Source of the DNA: Candidatus Saccharimonadota bacterium
GTDB taxonomy: Bacteria; Patescibacteriota; Saccharimonadia; Saccharimonadales; JACQNP01
Length of the DNA stretch: 32,927 bases
Assembly: GCA_020428005.1 (NCBI GenBank)
Contig: JAGQNP010000007.1
Location: 1-32,927, forward strand
Reading direction: 5' to 3'
Positions 28,608-32,927 of the stretch are shown here, in pieces (the first letter of the stretch is position 1; the number at the start of each line of letters is the position of its first letter). The notes under the pieces are model-generated. The model ran no database searches and had not been told where the DNA came from. It worked only from the letters and a program-made list of their open reading frames with translations. The position numbers were made by a program, and so were the translations under genes.

Positions 28608-29903
28608 ATGAATGTTCGAAGAATTGTAAAAACCTTTATTCCAATAAGCTTGTTCAAAAAAATTGAGCCAATTGGCCACCTATGTGAAGCAGTTTTGTTT
28701 AATATCTTATATGGTTTTCCTGCGCGCAATATGAAGGTAATAGGTGTAACGGGAACAAACGGCAAGACTACCACAACATTTATGATCCATCGTATGTTAC
28801 AAGATGCGGGGTATAAAACAGGACTTATGACAACCGTGGCCTATGGAGCAGGGGAGGACATTAAGCCGCAAATTCATCATATGACCAACGTAACAGTTCC
28901 AGAACTGATGAAGCGATTAAAGTGGCTAAAGTCGCAAGACATCGATTGGCTTGTTTTCGAAGTAACTAGCCAAGGGTTAGCACAGAATAGAGTTTGGGGA
29001 GTGCCGTTCTCTGTTGCGGTTATGACAAATATTACCCATGAGCATTTGGATTATCATGGTACGTTTGAGAAATATCGCGACGCCAAAAAGAAGTTATTTT
29101 CTTTAGCTGACGGAAATAAGAAGGGCCTTAGGACTGGAATTATCAATGCCGAAGATCCGAGTGCAGATTTGTTTGCAGCGGCGGTAGAAAATCCTGTAAC
29201 TTATGGTGAAAAGGCGGGCGATTTACGAGCAACAAAGGTAAAGCTAACGCCGGCTGGTAGTCGATATGTCGTTAAAACTGACGAAGAAGAGTATCACATA
29301 CAATGTCACATTCCTGGTAGTTTTAATATTGCCAACTCTTTGGCAGTTGTAGCTGTTGGAAGAGTATTAGATTTGTCCAAAGAGCAGATTGAAAAGGGGA
29401 TTGCAGCAACTCGCGAAGTAGAAGGGCGCATGACTCGCATTGATGAAGGTCAGGACTTTGATGTGATAGTCGATTTTGCCCATACACCCGACAGCTTCGA
29501 AAAGTTGTTTAAGGATTTGCGGCCTGTGGTTAGGGGTAAATTAATTGCAATGTTTGGGTCTGCTGGGCGACGTGATGAGGCGAAGCGCGCTGTTCAGGGC
29601 AGGTTAGCTGGCGAATATTGCGACGAAATAGTTATTACCGAAGAGGATGATCGTGATATTGACGGCATGGAAATTATGAACCAAATTGCCGAAGGTGCTG
29701 AATCTGCTGGCAAAGTGCGATATAAGGATCTATTTTTGGTACATGATAGAACAGAAGCGATTGAGTTTAGCCTAAAACGCGCCAAAAAAGGTGACACGGT
29801 TATATTACTTGGTAAAGGCCACGAAAAGACCATCGAGCGAGCCGATGGCGAACATCCGTGGGACGAAATCCATACAACCCATAAACTTCTCAAAATACTA
29901 TAG
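28608..29903 (+). CDS. murE: MurE-type UDP-N-acetylmuramyl peptide ligase, short N-terminus
   Basis: Mur ligases add amino acids to the UDP-MurNAc peptide with ATP in the cytoplasm; MurE adds the third residue. The 431-residue product has the P-loop GVTGTNGKTTT at 46-56, TNITHEHLDYHGT, the carbamylated-Lys region YRDAKKKLFS, EVEGRMTRI, DFAHTPDS and the C-terminal LLGKGHEKT. The first 43 residues are too short for the usual substrate-binding domain 1. The DNPR motif of meso-DAP enzymes is replaced by EEDDRD, so the third residue is probably not meso-DAP (inference). ATG 28608 is preferred to 28554 because of the -10. Confidence 0.9.
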   Translation: MNVRRIVKTFIPISLFKKIEPIGHLCEAVLFNILYGFPARNMKVIGVTGTNGKTTTTFMIHRMLQDAGYKTGLMTTVAYGAGEDIKPQIHHMTNVTVPELMKRLKWLKSQDIDWLVFEVTSQGLAQNRVWGVPFSVAVMTNITHEHLDYHGTFEKYRDAKKKLFSLADGNKKGLRTGIINAEDPSADLFAAAVENPVTYGEKAGDLRATKVKLTPAGSRYVVKTDEEEYHIQCHIPGSFNIANSLAVVAVGRVLDLSKEQIEKGIAATREVEGRMTRIDEGQDFDVIVDFAHTPDSFEKLFKDLRPVVRGKLIAMFGSAGRRDEAKRAVQGRLAGEYCDEIVITEEDDRDIDGMEIMNQIAEGAESAGKVRYKDLFLVHDRTEAIEFSLKRAKKGDTVILLGKGHEKTIERADGEHPWDEIHTTHKLLKIL

Positions 29904-29929
29904 ACAAAAATACAAAAATGTGTTAGTAT
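29901..29929 (+). promoter_or_regulatory. Promoter of the 77-aa gene
   Basis: TAGACA 29901-29906 (sharing the murE stop), a 17-bp spacer and TAGTAT 29924-29929; ATG 29939 is 9 nt later. Confidence 0.6.
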
Positions 29930-29938
29930 GTATCGTTG

Positions 29939-30172
29939 ATGAATAGTATAGTGGATTTGCAGGCTTTCAGAGTAAGTGGTCAAGTAGTTGATCAACAATT
30001 GCCAGTCGTGCCAGATGCTTTACCAGACGACCCTGGTGTCACATCCGAAACCAGAGTCATTACTCAACTTGAATCCTGTTCTGATGGTTCCGTAGATGCA
30101 GATGTGGTGATGGCAACCTCACTTATGAATTTGGCAAGACGTCTTCATCAGCAAAACCAAGACAACAGATAG
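29939..30172 (+). CDS. Hypothetical protein (77 aa)
   Basis: The product is soluble, acidic and valine-rich (RVSGQVVDQQLPVVPDALPD) with a C-terminal helix. No motif is recognised. Promoter placement supports a real gene. The next gene has its own -10 (TAGAAT at about 30193). Confidence 0.55.
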   Translation: MNSIVDLQAFRVSGQVVDQQLPVVPDALPDDPGVTSETRVITQLESCSDGSVDADVVMATSLMNLARRLHQQNQDNR

Positions 30173-30227
30173 ACAAATAATCAAAAATATGCTAGAATAA
30201 CGATATAACAAGCATTAGCTATTTATT

Positions 30228-31328
30228 ATGAAAAAAGACGACCCACTAAATCTTGAAGTTTTGCCAAGGGGCTTTGATTATCCAGAGCCTATTTCTCCTT
30301 CTGGGGATTTATCAGTTGATACGAATTCGGTCGGTAGTCGTTTACCGGGTGTTGAAATTATAGATACTTTTGAAGCTGCCTTGGACAGTATGGATATTCA
30401 TGGTTATGCTGAGCTTGCACCAAGATTCGGCGACATTCTATTTGATGAAACAAGGACAAATACATTTACGTATAAAGCAACAGCAAACGATATCGGCGCA
30501 AAAGGCTTTTCAGACTCTTCTCCCAATGTAAGGACAATGACGGAGTATGAAGGGTTGAGAGGACTATTTACATTTTTGAAGGATGCACATGATGCATTGA
30601 TTTCTACAACTAGACCAGAAGACGCATCATTAGCGGTACTTACCGAAGGCATTTCTCAGAACTTGACATTTATTGGTGAAAAAGAGCTAAAACAATCAAC
30701 AGCCGGTATTGCTGAGTACTGGAAAAAGCTCCTAAGAGAGAATCCCAGCATGCAGTTATGCATTTTTAATGAAGCTAGCTCTAATCAAGGCGAAGGAAAG
30801 AGTGATAGGTTTATTCTTGAAAAGATTATTGAGAATTTTAGCGAGGATGATGCAGAGGAGTTTGATGGCCGTGTTAAATTAGATGTGAATGAGATAACTT
30901 CTGACCCTGAAGACACAAAAGTCATCATTTTAGATGACTGGAGTATTAGCGGTGGCCAGGTTCGAAGGTCCTTCGGAAGGATTTTCCCTGATCTCAAAGA
31001 AAAGGGATTACTAGACAGAGTTGAGGTTCATTTGCTGACTGCTTCTCAAAAACAGATTGAAAAGGGCATACTTACCAGTAATGTCAAGCGAGGGGGTGGA
31101 GAAATAGTACGACTTCCTGTTAAGGCGTATTATCTTGCTCATTCAGCACCAACAGCTCGTAAACCAGCAGGTGCAATAATCAGCGGAACTCACTCAGCTG
31201 TAAATTATGATTTTGAAATTTCAATTCATGACATTGTTCGTCGTTTGAGATCCATAGAGGCAGAAGACGTGGATGGCCCTAGTACTGTAATGCCTCCACT
31301 GACTAATATACGAAGGATGTACAGGTAA
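30228..31328 (+). CDS. Phosphoribosyltransferase-fold-like protein
   Basis: The 366-residue product has a variable N-terminal half and a C-terminal part with VIILDDWSISGGQVRRSF near residue 235. This matches the PRPP-loop shape of type I PRTases (hydrophobic strand, [DE]D, two residues, S/T-x-GG) with an altered SISGGQ in place of TTGGT. A later HLLTASQKQ would be the next strand. No flood or hood region is identifiable, so the substrate is unknown and catalysis is not assured. It sits 4 nt before a BtpA-like gene, which suggests a shared pathway. Confidence 0.6.
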   Translation: MKKDDPLNLEVLPRGFDYPEPISPSGDLSVDTNSVGSRLPGVEIIDTFEAALDSMDIHGYAELAPRFGDILFDETRTNTFTYKATANDIGAKGFSDSSPNVRTMTEYEGLRGLFTFLKDAHDALISTTRPEDASLAVLTEGISQNLTFIGEKELKQSTAGIAEYWKKLLRENPSMQLCIFNEASSNQGEGKSDRFILEKIIENFSEDDAEEFDGRVKLDVNEITSDPEDTKVIILDDWSISGGQVRRSFGRIFPDLKEKGLLDRVEVHLLTASQKQIEKGILTSNVKRGGGEIVRLPVKAYYLAHSAPTARKPAGAIISGTHSAVNYDFEISIHDIVRRLRSIEAEDVDGPSTVMPPLTNIRRMYR

Positions 31329-31332
31329 GTAT

Positions 31333-32133
31333 ATGGTTGACCCAGTGGAAGTAGGAGAATATACACCAGACTGCTATGATGATGATATGTCAATGGAAGT
31401 TTTTCCTGTAGTGCATGTTGTCGATGAAGAGCAGGCAGCTCAGCAAACTCAGGTAGCGATTGATAGTGGTGCCGACGGGGTCTTCCTTATTGAGAAAAAC
31501 AGGAAAGAACCGCCAGAACGACTCACGGCGATATTCAGAAGGGTTGCAGATAAATTTCCTAATACTTTTGTAGGAGTAAACTATCTCTCGATTGATCATC
31601 CTGTTGATGTGTTTGAGTATGTTCTTGATCAGTACCAAAAGGGAGAAATTCCCAGACTACCGGATGGGATATGGGTAGGAAATACCACAAGAGAGCTAGC
31701 TCGAAAGTCAGAGTTTACATCAGTAGAGCTGTTCAGACATCAACACCCAGAGCTTAACAGGATCAGGTATCTAGGCGGGATCGCATTTAAGTATAACCCT
31801 CTATATACGGATGACCCCGAATCAGCTGCGGAACAAGTCGAAGCATTCAGTTATGATATGGATGTTGTAGTTACTAGTGGTCCTGGCACTGGCAAAGCTC
31901 CTTCCAAGGAAAAAATTACTGCAATGAAAAGGGCAGCCGGAGAAATGCCGCTAGCTATTGCTAGTGGCGTGAATGAAACTAACATTGATGATTATGATAA
32001 TGTTGCTGATATGATCTTGGTCTCAACAGCAGTAGAAACAGAACCATACTCAGGTATATTTGATACAGAAAAACTAACTCATCTAATTGAAAAAGCCCAC
32101 AATGTAGCACCAGGATTGCCTAACCAAGAGTAA
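31333..32133 (+). CDS. BtpA-like TIM-barrel protein
   Basis: The 266-residue product has a repeating beta-alpha pattern: HVVDEEQAAQQTQVAIDSGA then DGVFLIEK, NTFVGVNYLS, PDGIWVGNT, MDVVVTSGPGTGKAPSKEKI, MPLAIASGVNETNIDDY and ADMILVSTAVE. The late SG.gTG...s.e.i and sGV...N...y..vAD...V.Ta steps fit the BtpA/SgcQ group of TIM barrels. BtpA itself was linked to photosystem I assembly in cyanobacteria, but the wider family has no settled reaction. Coupled to the PRTase-like gene; overlaps the end of the opposite gene by 14 bp. Confidence 0.7.
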   Translation: MVDPVEVGEYTPDCYDDDMSMEVFPVVHVVDEEQAAQQTQVAIDSGADGVFLIEKNRKEPPERLTAIFRRVADKFPNTFVGVNYLSIDHPVDVFEYVLDQYQKGEIPRLPDGIWVGNTTRELARKSEFTSVELFRHQHPELNRIRYLGGIAFKYNPLYTDDPESAAEQVEAFSYDMDVVVTSGPGTGKAPSKEKITAMKRAAGEMPLAIASGVNETNIDDYDNVADMILVSTAVETEPYSGIFDTEKLTHLIEKAHNVAPGLPNQE

Positions 32134-32927
32134 GAGTGCTACAGCGAATATAACCACCACCTTTGGCTAGCTCGGTAATAGTTGGAGTGACAACTTTGAA
32201 ACCTCTGTTCTCGAGTTTCTTTTTTAATTCTGGGGCATTTGCACTCATGATAACCGTTGACCCAGTCGAAACTAGGTTACAGGCAAATCCTTTCGTTGCT
32301 TCTTCGTACGATACTTTAATTTTCTCAACATTAAGGTTTCGAATTCTTGCTTGGCTTTCTGGTACAAATGCTTCTGGACACCAAGCAATCAGATCTGGAG
32401 AAAGCACGGCAATTGCGAGGTCTAAATCATAGAAAAAGCTGTCAGGCCAACCAGTAACTTCGTTAAGCTTTGGATTACCGTCTTTATCAACGTAAGGGAT
32501 AGTTTGTACACTAATTGTCTCAAATCCAAGATGCTGTCGCACAAAATTATGAGCGTTGAGGTCTGTGCGGTAATCTGTACCGATAAAGAGGTAGCCTCCA
32601 CATTGCAGGGCATCACCTTGGCCACTAAATCTATAAGGGCACTCTATTGTTTCAAAACCTAGATCCTGTAGAATTTTTTTGGCGTATGGCTCCTCATTTT
32701 TTCTTTTGTTCGGAAGGTTGGAAAGTACGACTTTATTGTTATGAACCAGTCCCCAATTAGCTGTATACACCCCATCTTGGCAATCAACAGGGGGACGAAC
32801 CTTGATAATCTCAACCCCTGCAGACTCTAATGCTGATAGGATTTCCTGATGTTCTTGAGCAGCAATCTTATTATCTATGTCTACCGAAGAGTCCATATAG
32901 GCGTTAATAGCGAATTCATCACTAAAG
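32120..32927 (-). CDS. DDAH/amidinotransferase-like enzyme, 5' end outside the window
   Basis: The frame continues past ATG 32896 to the window edge. The extra codons read SDEFAINAYMDSSVD, the conserved 'F.v.y.iN..M' N-terminus of the family, so the real start lies beyond. Visible motifs are NKVVLSNLPNKRKNEE, FSGQGDALQCGGYLFIG, VTGWPDSFFYDLDLAIAVLS, FACNLVSTGSTVIMS, and the C-terminal GGGYIRCSTLTLG with the catalytic Cys. Such enzymes act on guanidino groups of arginine or methylarginine through a Cys-thiouronium intermediate. The exact substrate is not shown. Confidence 0.85.
   Translation of the reverse strand, partial: FSDEFAINAYMDSSVDIDNKIAAQEHQEILSALESAGVEIIKVRPPVDCQDGVYTANWGLVHNNKVVLSNLPNKRKNEEPYAKKILQDLGFETIECPYRFSGQGDALQCGGYLFIGTDYRTDLNAHNFVRQHLGFETISVQTIPYVDKDGNPKLNEVTGWPDSFFYDLDLAIAVLSPDLIAWCPEAFVPESQARIRNLNVEKIKVSYEEATKGFACNLVSTGSTVIMSANAPELKKKLENRGFKVVTPTITELAKGGGYIRCSTLTLG

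Overview
The window looks like chromosome of a Candidate Phyla Radiation bacterium, most likely a Saccharibacterium (TM7). This rests on an array of VirB2/TrbC-like pilin genes, a compact AT-rich layout with many small membrane proteins, a short MurE, ordinary use of TGA as a stop (against the UGA-Gly lineages), and the gene families present. The phylum call is an inference, since no rRNA gene lies here.

Layout. 1-2658: six tandem pilin-like genes, the first cut by the window edge, closed by a strong terminator. 2777-5109: hsp20, a ComF-type phosphoribosyltransferase, tRNA-Ser(GCT), tRNA-Ser(TGA) and two membrane-protein genes. 5165-5241: tRNA-Arg(GCG). From 5212 an accessory island appears to begin with a large serine recombinase whose stop codon lies inside the tRNA. 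It continues with small unknown genes, a PIN-toxin/antitoxin pair, a membrane-anchored SNase-type nuclease and a gene flanked by a 28-bp direct repeat, ending near 12560 (right edge uncertain). 12622-17583: EamA-type transporter, YggT-like protein, lipoprotein, a protein with a J-domain-like motif, and a Crp/FNR regulator with CRP-type operators. 17610-19731: rhodanese, NAD(P)-binding protein, tRNA-Ser(CGA), a structured gene-free stretch, and a DUF6325-like/SHOCT pair. 19786-32927: mostly housekeeping (HIT protein, valS, tsaD, murE) mixed with an XRE-HAD fusion, an archaemetzincin-like protease, a PRTase-like/BtpA-like pair and a DDAH-like enzyme cut by the right edge.

Expression signals. 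Many first-in-transcript genes have a -10 hexamer 6-7 nt before the start codon and no Shine-Dalgarno sequence, which predicts leaderless mRNAs. Genes inside operons carry SD sequences instead. Three RNA-level control candidates stand out: a Val-rich leader peptide with alternative hairpins before valS, a structured leader before the recombinase, and a promoter-hairpin-terminator unit before the gene at 11991.

Several genes under about 60 codons (4936, 6989, 10076, 16051, 21399, 25117) and several corrected starts are given below. All functional calls come from motifs read by eye; no database search was possible.
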